Shown: positions 41,401 through 54,100 of the stretch, piece after piece | Layout of the letters: every line of letters starts with the position of its first letter | Position numbering within the stretch: position 1 is the first letter of the stretch | Assembly: GCA_947846985.1 (NCBI GenBank) | Contig: CANTUZ010000011.1 | Span: forward strand, 15,302,096 to 15,366,095 | Source of the DNA: Fratercula arctica | Lineage: Eukaryota; Chordata; Aves; Charadriiformes; Alcidae | Length of the DNA stretch: 64,000 nucleotides | Direction: 5' to 3' | Position numbers and translations under genes: made by a program | The notes under the pieces: generated by a model | What the model saw: the letters and a program-made list of their open reading frames with translations, nothing else | What the model was told of the DNA's origin: nothing | The model's database searches: none

Positions 41401-44187
41401 ACTGTTGATCAGATGGGAATTGTGTCATGACTTACACATGTTGGTGACCTTTGACTGGGGTGATATTTGCTTTTTCCAGGTGGGTCTGTTTGTGGAGCCA
41501 TCCCTGCAGATGCCGCAGGAAGGTGATGTTCCAGCCCTGACTGTGCCAGTTCTTTTATTAATGCAGATAAGCTCCAGAAGTGCAACATAATGAAATGGAT
41601 TTTAGGAGCTGTCAGGTTACAAATTCCGCATAATGAAAGAATTTGTTGCTCAGAGGGATTTGGATGTACTGTGATGCTGACGTTAGCTGTGTTGGTAGGT
41701 TACTCGTAACTGATTCATCTGAAAGTCAAGCTTATAGCAGGGGGCAGCAACTTTTGTAAATTATTTGGTCCTTTCTCCTTTTTTTTTTTTCAGAATGGTA
41801 GTTGTAGTGTACTGTCAGGATTGTTGCTACATACGCTTGGATCTATATTTGACTGTAAAGGCTCTCCTTTGAAATAACTTTCACATGAAAAGTTTCAAGG
41901 CTGTGTAATTCAAGCATTCAGCCTTACATGCAGAGCCTTATTAAGCTTTAGATTTTGCTTGATAACTATAGAGAAGCTGTGCATAGAAGACAGCCTACTA
42001 TTTTGATAAAGTACCTGTTATAACAGTGAAATTCTTGTGATGAGTTCTTAGTTCTTTAAATTCTGTTGAGCAAGGGAAGCTTGGATTAATTTCTTTTGAT
42101 GTAGTGCCGCTGGATGGATTCACAGTGTATATTTAGTGTGGTGTTGTACTCCCACATTAACAAGGCAGAAGGAAAAGTTAGGATTTTTTTTTTTTTTCCC
42201 CCTTGGAAAGGAGCAGATCCCCATACTTTGCCTCTCGTTATTGAGGCGTGACTGAGCGCAGCTCTCAAGGAACTTCCAGGGACAGGATGGGTATGGTGAG
42301 AGCCTGTTGAGCCACTCTTCTGGGGAGGTTTTTGTGTCTATCATAGTTTTTCTGAGATATTCAAGGCTTTGACACCTTGTAAAAACCTAGGACATCGAAG
42401 AAGAAGTAACTGTCTGCTAGTCCTTCTCAAACAGGTGTTATTTGGGTCTGAGATAATATACCCCAAAAACGTATTTCCTTGTGTGTTGTTTTTTTAATTA
42501 CTTTGCAAATAAGGTAAAAACTTCCTCAGCATTCAGTTTTTGTTTATCGGGCTAGATAGACTATATCTAATACCCTTCTCACTGTTAGGCAGCAGCTACA
42601 AGATGTGCAATCACTGCCTTGTTCCTGTAGTTCTCTCCAGCGCAGAGAAAATTTCAAGTGTAGCTGAGTTCACTCGGCTTTTCAGTGCTGTTGCCCTTTC
42701 GGTCTTTGATTGAAAGTTCAGATGGAGTTCAGAGTAAGAAGTCAAGAGGTTGTCCATGGGATGTGGACTAAGCATCTGCCAGGGTTTGTATGAAGAGCCA
42801 AGCACCAGGAGAGCTTGCTCTGGTTTTGGCTTGATGGCCGATGGGTGGTGTAGCCGGGCATCAGGCCCATTGTCATCTTAAGGCTTTTCCCCATTACCTG
42901 GAGATCATTAATTTTTCCTTGTTTTGTTTTCCTGGATGAACTTCTGTGCCAAATGCTGGTTATCAATAGCAAGCAGACGTTGAGAATGGTGGTGGATTCA
43001 GGTGGATCTGCAGAACTGATGTTGAGCAGAAGCTTGAGGAGGAATTTGCGATCAAGACGTGGTTTTACATCCTTTAAAAGTGATTCCTCCCATGAGCAGG
43101 CAGAGCAAGAAATACGGGAGGGAGAAAACTGGGACCGCATGTAATAAAAGCAAAGCCTACCACATGGAGACCCACCAGGAGCTACACCAAACACAGACGA
43201 CGTCTTTTTGCACAGTGCGCTTTTCCCCAGTGTCCCTTGCCTTCCTTGCTGTTCAAGAAGACTCACTGCATTTTTTCTGAAAGCATCTAGCAAACCCTAT
43301 GCTGTACGAAGCCCGCAGATGCTTGCAGATCCAATAGCAGTGTGCATGTTTCCGTGCCATAGAGCGAGGTGCTTTGGTGCATGTCGGTGTGAGCGTGTCA
43401 CCAGCACAGCCGATGGGCACCGGTGGGGCATGTACCGCAGGATGGGGGGGACGTGTGGTGGTACCTTGTGTTGCTGCTGCTTCAGCCTCATGCTGTGCTC
43501 TCAACGTGTTATTCTGGTACTGTCATTTCAAGCCCTTGGCAGCTCTGTTCTCTTTGGTGTCTGGCTGGCTGTCTCACCCCGCAGCGTGCGAAGGGTGGTG
43601 GAGGCTGACGGATTGCCCCTGCTGCCTTGTGTTCTGCTGGCACGGAGAATGCATCCGTGCTTCCCAGGTGGGAGGAGGGTCCTAGGGTTGGCTCCATTTC
43701 GCTGGGATAGGGGAGGCGAGCTTGGGCTGCACTGCCGAGCCTGCGGGCGCAGGATAGCTGGAGCCCACGACTTGCCCCAGCAGCCCCCCATCCCTGCAGC
43801 AGCCCTGCATCCCTCTCCCCGCTGTACTTGGCTGCAGAGTCCCGTAAACTGAGACAAACGTGGGACGTCTTTGCTTCGTTTCTCTGTTTCTGCCTCCTAG
43901 GAGACTAGCTCTTCCCCCGCAGGAGTCGGGACTCTGGAGGGACTCCACAAGGTGCTTGGGTTCTGCCACCAACATAAACACATTTGTGCTTCTAAGCTTT
44001 CAGTACAACACGGGGGATGTCTGAACGGAGGATTTCGGTTTCTGTGTTTCCCTGCGGTACCCGAAACGCACGCGCGGTGGCTGGCACGCTCTGGCAAAAG
44101 CATCTTCCGCGCACTCATATGGCCCTTCTGGGTTTTGTTTGGGTTTTCCTACATGTGAAATCCATATATGGATATTTTTTTTTTTAG
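38401..44187. other. WNK2: Sequence between proximal and distal terminal exons
   Basis: It contains a three-copy minisatellite (39045-39180), a T run at about 42186-42197, and a GC-richer stretch with long chance open frames (43380-43850). It is intronic for transcripts using the 44188 exon and intergenic-like for the others. No exon recognised. Confidence 0.55.
39045..39180. repeat. Minisatellite, about 3 copies of a 40-46 bp unit
   Basis: Three imperfect units share gacaggtgggatgtcccc-type sequence (gacgggtgagatgtcccc, aacaggtgggatgtcccc, gacaggtgggatgtcccc) followed by a c/t-rich part and gggctggg or cctggga. A long minus-strand open frame (38636-39217) crosses it and is a product of the repeat. 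Confidence 0.82.
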
Positions 44188-44295
44188 ATTCTGAAAATGA
44201 GATCGTCAGCGACTGACACGTGGCCCCCTCAGCTACGGTGCCAAGCGCAAGGCCCTGCCACAGCTAAGGAGGAGGAAGAGGAAGATGGGAAGTGA
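44188..44295 (+). CDS. WNK2: Candidate distal terminal WNK2 exon
   Basis: The acceptor has a T11 tract ending in ag at 44187. Entered in phase 1 it reads (D)SENEIVSD and stops at 44214-44216; entered in phase 0 it reads ILKMRSSATDTWPPQLRCQA then QGPATAKEEEEEDGK and stops at 44293-44295. Mammalian WNK2, as I recall it, ends in a short acidic SE...D peptide, which resembles the phase-1 reading. The exon ending at 27992 can join it directly in phase 0. A normal poly(A) signal follows. Coding use and phase need transcript evidence. Confidence 0.58.
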   Translation: MLKMRSSATDTWPPQLRCQAQGPATAKEEEEEDGK

Positions 44296-44445
44296 TTTAT
44301 CATGTGTGAGAAATTCTGTGCCGTTCTGGTCCATTCGACGCAATTTTGTAACTTCTTTCTAATCATTTTTTTATTTATAGTTGGAAATACAAAAATGTTA
44401 TGCAAAAAAAAAAAAATAAAGGAGAATTATTTTGGGGGAAAAGGA
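44296..44445 (+). other. WNK2: Probable 3' UTR and end of distal WNK2 transcripts
   Basis: The AT-rich tail is followed by an internal A run (44404-44416), AATAAA at 44415-44420 and a downstream T/G-rich region (ttccaaattgttcccttctg). The arrangement is typical of a cleavage site near 44440. Confidence 0.6.
44415..44420 (+). promoter_or_regulatory. Candidate poly(A) signal AATAAA
   Basis: Canonical hexamer 120-200 nt after the two possible stop codons of the distal terminal exon, with a T/G-rich downstream element. Confidence 0.6.
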
Positions 44446-47400
44446 TTTTGTTCCAAATTGTTCCCTTCTGTTGTGAGCCAGGTTCCCGTGAGCGGCTGGA
44501 GAAGAGGGAGGAGGAGGAGGAGGCACTCCTTCAAATACTTTTTGTTTCACACAGTTAATTGTAATTTAAGTAATTTTCCAAAAGATAAGCTAGGCACGCG
44601 CATTCAAATTCTAGTACAAGGAAGATAAGTTCCAATTCCATTTAAATTTCTCACAGTTCTTTTCTAAAGATAATACTCTATTTTAAATCCGCTTAAATCA
44701 AGTAAAGAAGCTACAGAGACTTCACCAGAGAGTAAGTTCCTACTTGTCACTTCCCTTTTTACCTCTTTCTTATAGACCAGACACATTTTCTTGCCAGAGT
44801 TAAATACAGTTCTCAAGTCACTTCTAATTTTAAATGTAAGACTAAAATCCTTCTACAGACAAGTCGGTAATTGGAGCAATTTTTAAAAGACTTCAAAGTG
44901 CCTTCAACAAGCTAAAAATATGTAGTGGGAGATTTCTTTTTCTTGATTCACTGACGATGGGTTTCAGCTGTCTCCTGGGTTGAGGTAATGTACAAAGTAG
45001 TTTGTAGCAATAATCTCATGAGTAATCATTTATTATAAAGGACTACTCAACTTTTTTTTTTTTTTTTTTTTAGAAAGATGGGGTTTAGCACTGTTCCTAA
45101 GGAGTGGGGAAGAGTGCTGCTCTTGCTGTTACGTTTGGGCCCCAAACTCTTACGACCCTCTGCTGCTGTGCTGTGCACCCAAGGACTTCACTTGCTTCCC
45201 CCTTAGACAGTTCCAGACCATGGTGTTCTGACTTTTTTTCACTCTTGTTTTTGATACCAGAAAAACAGGAATTTCTGTTTGCCCTTAAGTCTTTCAGTAC
45301 CATCCTTTCTCGCAGCTGGAGCCTGGTGTATTGTTTTGTTGTTATCTGCCATGTCTGTCTCTTCCAAATCTCAGTTCTAAATAATAAATCTTATTTTGAT
45401 GCTGTTGTTCCCTATTTCCTTTCCACCTCGGCTTCTCTTGCCCATCAGCGAGGCTGATGAGAGCGCAGGTGGATTTAACTATATTGCTTGAAGTTCAAGA
45501 GCCGCAAAGCAAAGAACCATTCAAGCACTTTGTAAATTCAGAGTTTTGAAGCCCCGGGGCCAAAATATATAAATTTGTGTTAACTTTGTGCTTCTGTGGG
45601 GTGCCTCCTGCCCTATCCCTGTCTCAGGACAGGGGACTGGTCTCCCGCATGAGAGCAGGGGCTAGAGAAGTGGTAAAGGTTGTCGCTAAGTTGTTGCTTG
45701 CCTTGGCCTTTTCTGCTTGTAGGAGGGACCAGATCCATTTTTAGCGTGTGGGAGATGGGTGCAACTTCTGTAGTGAGCCCCACACCTTTCATTTTCTGTT
45801 TTGGTTGCTGTCATCTTTCCCCTGTCTGTGAATACACCTCCCTCGCCCGCCGGTCCCACACGCCGTTGACGGCATGCTGGGCATGGGGGACAAGGGTGTT
45901 GCATCCCTGCTGTGCTTCTCCAGGGATGAGTCGCTATTCCAGTGATCGTGTCAAAGGAACACTGGGCCTTCACCTGAGTTTTTTTTATTCCCTAAGAGTC
46001 TAAAAGGCTGCTTTCTCCCGGGAAATCCCATGCTGGGTCTCCAGGGGTCCAGGTCTTCAGCATGGGCAGCTTTCATAATTTTTTCTGATGCCTCACCCTC
46101 TTTGCTGCTCCTGCAGACCCTTGGGCTCCTCCATGGCCCCCGCTATGGCTGTAGGAAACCAGTGTGCCTCAGTCTCTGGATAAGTAGTTTGAAAATAATC
46201 TATTAATATTCAGATGAAATATAAGGATTAGTATCAGGATTTAAAGATCCAGAGTGGAAACTGTGGTAACCACCTGGATGGTGGTTGCTCCCCACCTCTG
46301 TCAAGTCCACCTAGCTTTAGATAATCTCTTCTCCAAAAGGCTGCTGCGTTTTGGGGTGTAGCTCACCTATTTACTGCTTGCATTGCAGTTTGTAATAAAA
46401 GCCCTAAGAGTTGCTAAAGGTGCTTGAGCTCCTCCGGTATGAACTGGGATCCTCTGCGGAGGAAGAGCTGGGCTTTGGTGCTTTTCCTCCATACCTGCTG
46501 TCTCCAGTTTCTCTCTTCCTTGCAGAGCAGTAACAAACGTTCTCCTCTTGATGTGATGCCAAGCTAATATTATGGTTTAGAGTTTAATCAGAAACATTTT
46601 CTGCTGGCTGTAATCAAAAGCCCGAGCAGGTGAGTGTGACCATTACAAGGTTTAACGCAGCACGTTAGAGTGGGAAGGAAGATTACGAAGACTTGAGCTT
46701 TATCTTGGCTCTGAAATGCAATGCAGAGTTCCTGCTTCCATCAAGGTGCTGACACGTTTTCTCCCATAGAGCCTGGACGTGCTTGTTCCAGTTTATACCT
46801 GCGTGCAGCTCAGCAGCACGTGGTGGGTACAGGGACGGGACACGTGGGTGGACAGCCCTGTCCACCTGCCAGCAAGCCCCTGGCCTTTCTGACACGGAGC
46901 CCCTTGGGTTTGCCCCTTGGGCTGCTGTGAAGGAATTGTTTTCAGCCGCCTTTTTTTGACATGCATGCTGATTTCTGTACTGCAGTGATGAGGTGGGTTA
47001 GCGGTGTCTGTCTCGTCCCTGCTGGCTGGAGCAGTGCTGAGCTAGGGGCACCTGAAGCAGCTCTTCATTGCACCCATGAATATTTCAAGGCGTTGGTAAT
47101 GTCTCCAGCTCCATTTCTCCGCTTGGAGCTGCCAGCAGTCTCACTGTCTCCTCTGAACATCTCCTATATATTTGCCATCCAAAAATGATTAACTATGTGC
47201 TGAAGCTATTGCGGTTTTCCTGGATAGTGTCACTGCAAACGTCACCCCGGAGCTCACCCTTTGTAGTCCTGCCATTGCCTTTGCTTCTTGGCTCAAGTTC
47301 ACGGGAAGCCCAGGAAGGTCCTCTGCCAATGCTGCTGCCTCTCAGGAACTCTCTGACTAACGCTGAGGCCTGAAAAACATTCTCCTGTGCTACTTGTGAG

Positions 47401-49600
47401 TCACTGCAGCTCATACGGGCCTGTGCCACCTCCTGAAAAAACACCTGTAAAAAAAACCCACCCTCCAGTTTGGGTGCTAGGTGCTATGAAAGCAATCCGG
47501 CACGTTTGGTTTGAGCGTGAGCATGCCCATAAGGATGGGACTCATTGGTGTTGGTTTGTTATTCTGAAGTTACTTTGAATATAAAACAAGTGTTTAAGGA
47601 AAAATTGGAGAGTTCATTGCAATCTAGCTACTGACAGCATAGTTATGAGGTTTAGAGGGAGTTCTACAAGACAAAGATAAAAGCCTGCTTGTCTGTAGCT
47701 AAATTGTAGACCAACTCCTAGAGGTTGTTGTCCCAATTTCTTCCATCCCCAAGATGTGTATATAAAGCAACTGAAGTCTTGGGATAATTTTCAATAAAGA
47801 TTTTCTGGGTTATTGATATGGGGTATCTTTATACATTCAAACTATCCTTGGGGATGTCCTAAGGTGGGGCCTGAGCTCCAGGAGTTTCTGTGATCTGTTA
47901 ATCAGTGTGTAATCCTCCAGGAAAACCAATATCTGAGTTATCAGCTACCTCTCAGGCTTTGATAACAGCTGGAGGAATAGCTAGTTAGCAAAGCCTTGGT
48001 GAGTGTACTAACAGGCAGCCCCACTGCTGTACACGCTTAGTTATAAATACACCGAGTGTGATGCTTTCCCAGCTCTTAGCTGAGACAAAACGAAGGCTCC
48101 CAACCCCCTGACAGCTCAGCTTTGGGGGATGAATGGCTGGAGAACCGAGGCTTCCCCACAAATAACCAAGCAGGTGTATTTGGATAACAACTTCTGTGCT
48201 CTGACGAAGGAATCCAGAAGAACGATGAGGCTGATCTGTCAGATCCTTCTGAGATCTACTCATAAAATTCAGAGTAAGTACCAAGATGTTCCTTGGTTGC
48301 AGTATGTAGGGAATAGAGTGACTTGGGCCGTAGCTTGTCTCCACTTGGACACGCTGAGCACGATGCTGGTACCAACACAGCACTGGGCAAAGCAAGGTGA
48401 GTTTTTAAGTCTGTGTGCGATCCAAATTCTGATCCACTTGATAGATCCTCTGCCATGTGTTATCCTGAAGGCAGGTGAGGCTGTGGATGCAGCCACAGCA
48501 GTGCGGCTTTAGTCAGGACATGGTGTGTGGCCAGAGCGGCGGCTCGCTCACGGGAGGGTCCCACCTGAGGAGGTGCATGGTCAGCCAGAACAGTACAGTT
48601 GCCCTTATCCCTATCATTTAATCTCTAAAATGATAACTAGAGTTTAGGAAACAGGCTTAAATTTCTTAAACTTATTTCCATGCTCTTGGGCTACTTTTGT
48701 CCATCAAAGCCCTACGTCTCTGGTCTGCTCGCACCACCCAAAACCGCGTGGACAAGGGAAAAGCTTGGGCAGGTGCTCAGGAAAATGGGGGCCTCAAGAG
48801 CTCGGAGCAACAACCGGGGCAGCTCTTCAGCATGTGAGGGGATGGAGCAGCCCCTGCCCAGGCTGGACCTCTGGCTGCTTTGCGGGAGGGTGAGCTCCCT
48901 CTTGGCTGTGGCTCCTCATTCCCAGTGTTGCGTCCCAGCCGTGCTGCTGGAGAAGCAGCGATGTGGGTGCTGGGGGCCTTTGGCAGCTGTGGAAGGGGGG
49001 AATGGGGGAAATGACAGAGGAAAACGGGGGTGCCTTGGGCTCTGAGGGGCAGGGACTTGGCATTAGATTATGGAAGAATTCTGCTTTTTTTTTTTTCCTG
49101 GGAACAGGGGAGTTCTTGTTATTGTGGAAGCAATAAGTAAAAACGCTTGCTATATGAGAACAGCCATGCAATTGGAAAGCAAGACATTTTAATTTGACAA
49201 AAATAAAGTATTTTTATGACAATAAAAGAAAATAATTGCAAATGTTAAAAATGCACCTTGCTTTTCTGCAACAAGGGCTTTTGGGGAAGCAAAGGATTTT
49301 AGTAGCTACTGACTTAGGGGGATGGGAAAAAAAATTGAAAAGGTTTCAAATCCCCTCTGGATTTGTACAGTTTCTGTGAGATTTAAGAGCATATTTAAAC
49401 AGTTTATTTTCTGCCTTCGGTTTCTCGGTGCTTTGGTGCTCTGAGCAGGAGAATTTCTGGAAAGGAAAGGAGGGATAAATTTGGTGAGATGCTGATTTGA
49501 TGCTGGGGGCATATGAAGATATTTGAGGCTGTTAGATGTTTAACGAGGATTCCAGGGGCTATTAACATAGTCATGGAAATGGGAGTCAGTTAAAAATGCC
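44446..49600. other. Intergenic, no gene recognised
   Basis: Moderately AT-rich sequence with a (GGA)n patch at 44505-44520 and a 22-T run near 45052-45073. Open frames up to about 136 codons on both strands show no domain, no codon pattern and no consistent splice sites. Confidence 0.65.
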
Positions 49601-49637
49601 AAACACAGCAAAATAATTCTCAAATATTTGCTAATTG

Positions 49638-49651
49638 CACGTGAGCACGTG
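49638..49651. promoter_or_regulatory. Two tandem CACGTG E-boxes
   Basis: CACGTG at 49638-49643 and 49646-49651, start to start 8 bp, followed immediately by GGCCGGCC. Tandem E-boxes bind bHLH factors (MYC/MAX, USF, CLOCK/BMAL1 or TFEB class). Whether this one is active is unknown. Confidence 0.45.
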
Positions 49652-50859
49652 GCCGGCCGAGGCAGCTGGATGCGCCAGTCGGCCGCTGGCTGCGGTTGAT
49701 GTGGTGAGTGCTTTTGACGAGTCCATAGGACTTTGCAGCCTTAAATATTGTATTTGTAGGGTTACTTTGGAAGGTAACCTGGTTTTGTTGTCCAAGTTTG
49801 TATTGGTATAAAAAGAATCCCCATAAATTGGAGTCGGTGAAGCTCGGCATCGCTGCGCCTGCCTATTGGTGGCAGAATGAACCTCGATTTCCATGGCCAT
49901 CAGTGTCCTGGGAGGCTAGGGGGAGCGGGGACAGGAGAAGGTGGCTGGGAAGAAGACATGCTTCTCCCGACAGGTCCGCCTTGTGGAGGCAATCCCGGTG
50001 GTTTTGCTCTTGCTGGTGTGAAGCAAGAAACAACCTAAAAATTACTGGTAGTGTTGCATTTGCTCTTGCCACAGGATTCCAGGGGTGTTATTTCCATATA
50101 TTTTTTTCTGGTGGATATTTGTTGCTGAGAGATGATATCTGAGAAAGATGGCAATTAGCAATGGGGAAGGAAAAATATTTCTGTTTACTGACCAGTGACG
50201 ATGAGTAGAAGGACAGACATCTTGTAGAGTTAAGCACTTGGAGACTTTTATTCATGCTCTTTCCTTCCTTTATTCTTCGCTGTTTTCTAATGTCTGTTAT
50301 TACAAAAGCAGACAGGTAAAATTGTTCAAAAATTACCTGCCTGGACAGTTCCTCAATGGGGAAATGTAGTTGCTGGAAAAGCAAAACCCAAATACTCTGT
50401 TTTGGTTTGACCTGATGCTGTGAACAGGTTTCCCATGTCCAGCTCCAGCTAAATCCCAAGTGACCCGGGGGCAGGCTGTCCCAGCCCCTGCCCTGTGAGA
50501 AGCAGGACCGTCGCGGGGGCACCTTTGCTCTCCATCGCCTTTGTAATAAGCTCTGGGATGCTTTTTAGTTACCTCCTTCAACCTGAGCGCCTCGTCTACA
50601 CTTGCAGCGCTATTTCTGTTAGGGAGATGAATTGATTACGCGTCTTTCAGGCAGTGCTGTTCATTTTCTTTATTTACCCTTTCTGGGGAAACTTTTTGCT
50701 TTGCAAAGTACCAGAGGAGTTCAGGCTGAGATAACAAGTGTCAAGAGGAACAACGGACCCCCCGTGACAGGGCAGGTGGGACCACTGCGATGGAGGGGGA
50801 CACCCACCGATGTTGTTCTCTGGATGGAAAAGCAAAGCACCCCGGCTCCTTCCCTCCGC

Positions 50860-51180
50860 TCCCTCCTCTGCACGGAAGGGGCACCTGGAGGGGCTGTGCC
50901 CGCCCGCGGAGCGGGGTCTCGGAGCACTGGGGGGGCAGGAGAGAAGAAAGCGGGGTGCTGTGGGGCGAGGGGGTGCACACCTGCGTGCAACGCGGGAGTG
51001 TCATCCCCGTGGTTGCAAACTCATTTCAGAGCGGGTGTGAGCCACGGTTTGAAGGGTTAAAAGCAAACACGTAATTTTTACATTGTCCTTTTTTTAATCA
51101 GCTCTTGTAGAAAACCCCCAGCGCCCGGCCGGGCTGGGGCGGGCGGGAGGCCGGGCAGCGCAGGCAGGGGAGCAGGGGTA
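50860..51180. promoter_or_regulatory. GC- and CpG-rich block (possible CpG island)
   Basis: A much higher G+C than the surroundings, with clustered CpG (cccgcccgcggagcggggtc near 50899 and gcgcccggccgggctggggc near 51121). No TATA box or first-exon structure was identified. Confidence 0.45.
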
Positions 51181-51185
51181 GCACT

Positions 51186-54100
51186 GGCCTCCGCAGTCAG
51201 TTCCCTTTATTTTTTAAGAAATAACTGCATTACATCCCAGCTTTGCAAGACATTACTGTTACCAACAGTTAATGAAATGACATGGATGCTTGTGAGCTGC
51301 CCAAAACCCATTCCAAAATATTTATTTTCACAGATATTAAAGTAAAGCAAGGACGGCGGGATGTATTTTTCCATGTAGAGGGAATTTCTGATGGGCCCAA
51401 GTTCACTTTTCTGTGGCAGCAGCCCTGTCTCCTGCTCTTTGTCATGGTGATTCAGTAATGCTTTGCTGTTGTCATGGTTGCAGGGTTACTACTAAAGCCA
51501 AAGCAACTGCACAGCCCTTTTATTCATAGTTTCAGTGTATAAACTAATTAAGTAAACTGAAAGCAGCAGTCTATTCCCTGGGCCTTGTTTTTATAATACT
51601 CAGGCTCAGATAGACTCGATTTCTGCAGTCCTCCTAAATATCAAACCTGACTCCGTTTCATCTCCTTGGATGTGTTTCATATCTTAAGACCACGCAAAGT
51701 TCATGAATCATTTAATTGCCCAGAAACATCCTCGCAAAATTGAAAAGGTCTCTGGAAAATCTCTTTTGAGCCCCTAAAATAAAGCTGGGACCAGCGTGAT
51801 TCAGCCAAGCTGCATTCCTTATCACTGCTTTAGTCATGGCAGAAACCCAATCAAAATGTTTAGTTTCTGAGTTCATGCTTTGCTGTGTTTAAAAAAAAAA
51901 AAAAAAAAGGTGTCAAAATGATGAAATGATGAAGGGGGAATCTCTGCAAAGCCCCTCACTCCCCCCTCACTGCAGAAGCCCGGGAGCAATGGAGAGCAGT
52001 AAACACCGTGTGGTACCAGCTGCAGCTGGTGGACAAAATGTTCTCCTTGGCTGTGAGAAGGTTGGTTGCACAATGACACGTGAGCTCATTTTTTATTAAA
52101 AACTGAATATAAGCACGGGATCTATTTGCGAGCCCCGAGAGTGCTGAGAGGAACCCAATCGGTTTTGCGGGAGATGGGAGCAGTCGTGCTGGCATTTGCC
52201 TTTGTCAGGGAAGGGTTTAGAAGATTTAGTGTCCCCAGTTGGTGTCCTGTTTACTGATCAGCTGCTGCTCTGCCCTTGGCAATCGTCCTGCTCTGCTACG
52301 GAGAAGGGGGAATTTAAGGAGAAATTGAAGGAAAGTGAAAACCTATTTCCACCTCAAATTAGCTGCATCTTAGTGTTCCCTTGGTGTCTCCCCAGGAGGA
52401 TGCGTTCACGCTGGCATCCAACGCTGGGGAGCACAGTGCCGTGTGGGGTCAGCCCTTCGCCTTCCTCCTGCAGAGGGGAGTGAGGATGGGGAGATGCTCC
52501 CTGCCCCTCGGTGAAGCTGGGCTGAGGACGCAGGTGCTGATCAGCTCATCTCAAGGTACAGGGGGAGCTTGAATTCCCCCCTCAGCCCATGCAGAGCTGT
52601 TGGCCGCTGGTGGTCCTCTTCCGTGCCACCGCTGCATGGCCACAGGGAGCAGGGGGAGGGTGTTTGGGGTCCCAGCATGTCTGGCAGTGCTGGATGTCCG
52701 CCCGCTCCCCCTTGTTAGCGTGATGGGGACTGGGTCCAGTGACTGAAGGGGCTCTGCTTCTCTGGGAACGTGGTGGGCATGAGGCTGCTGGGGAGCTGCC
52801 CCTCGTTGAGACGAGGGGATCAAGGGGCTTCCTGGGACCATTTAACAACTTCCCTTTTTCACGCAAGATGAAAACTCCTCAGTTCTTGTACTAACTGGCC
52901 CCACAGATAAGCTTCTACCGTTGGTCCATCCCTCTTCTCCACCTTCTCTGGGGTGTGAGAGCAGCAGGACCCCAGCTGGGAGGCCTAGGGCTGGGGGATT
53001 CGGAGGCAGGCGTTCTGTGCCATGGCTCGTACTTATGGCTTTTAGTATTTTGGATCGTTCCCTGTTACTCTGGTAGGACATTTTTAAAATTTTAATTATT
53101 CCTGACATATGAAAAGGAAAAAAAAAAAAAGGATCCCTCTGAGGAGAGCGAGCCCAGGAGAGGCAGTGATGCTTGTCATTCTTCAGAATCACCTTTTTTT
53201 CCACTGAAGTTCCAGCTAACTCCCAGCAAGCCGTCCCCACAGCACCTGGGGGTGACGGCAGAGGAGGCCCCTCCGCTGGCGGGGCCAGGGCCAGGAGCCA
53301 TCTGCGTTAGCAGCACTGCAGCGGTGGGTGTTTGATGGCTATAAATAAGGAATCTTGGTAGTGCTTAAAGGGAAATAATTCACAGTGACAACGGGGGGCT
53401 CCTTCCCCGTTAGCCCAGGGAGTGGTGCTGTCTGCCGGCCCCGAGAGGCAGAATAGTGTCCATGTCCTGACGCTGGAGCAGCTTCCCTGCAGCCGGAGCG
53501 GCACAGCCAGCCTTGCTGGGACTAGCCACGGTAGCCACATGCATTTCGTCAGGTCTAAGGCGGTGCTGCTCAGCCCAGAGCAGGTTGCATTTGCTGCAGC
53601 CTGGCTTATGCCAGCAGGCAGCCACAGGCCACAAGCCACCACTGCATCTGACAGCTCGATTTGACGGCTCTTAACGAAGCGCAGTTCAAAAGAGGTTTAA
53701 CTAGGTGAAAGTTAAGAAAAATAATCATGTTTTCCACTCTTTTTTTAATTCAGCAAAGTGGTGCTTCAGAGCCCGCAGCTCCCCTCATGCCCAGAAAGTG
53801 CCGTCTCATCCAGCGAACGCTGCCTTTTCCCTTCCGATTAGCAGGGATCGATTTCCTCCCTCGCCCCGGGAACTGGGACATGGCTGTAAATCATCCCCAG
53901 AAGTGCCAGCACTTCCTCCTGCATCCCAATGCTCCTTGCTGGGAGATGCTATCCGAAAAGGCCGTGCAAAACCTCCAACCACCGCAGCTGGTAGTAATGA
54001 AAATAGAAAATGTTTTCTCTCTAAGGAGTGAAATTTCTTGTGCTGCTTTTGCTTTGAAAATTAATTTAATTAAGGCAGCACACTCCAGTGTAACTTCAGC

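Larger units (their letters stand above)
49601..51185. other. Intergenic, GC-richer segment with E-boxes and CpG block
   Basis: It contains two CACGTG boxes (49638-49651) and a CpG-containing GC-rich block (50860-51180). Open frames over 50640-51060 exist in several frames and on both strands, as expected from composition. No product recognised. Confidence 0.6.

Noticed and set aside
43208..43852. 214-codon + strand open frame just upstream of the distal terminal exon
   Set aside because: The peptide is Cys/Arg-rich without any domain, overlapping frames are also open, and the stretch is GC-rich. This is expected by chance; no splice site links it to the exon at 44188 in phase.
45052..45073. 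22-T run followed by ag, considered as an acceptor or a minus-strand poly(A) tail
   Set aside because: No coding segment follows on the + strand, and no recognisable transcript copy is seen on the minus strand.
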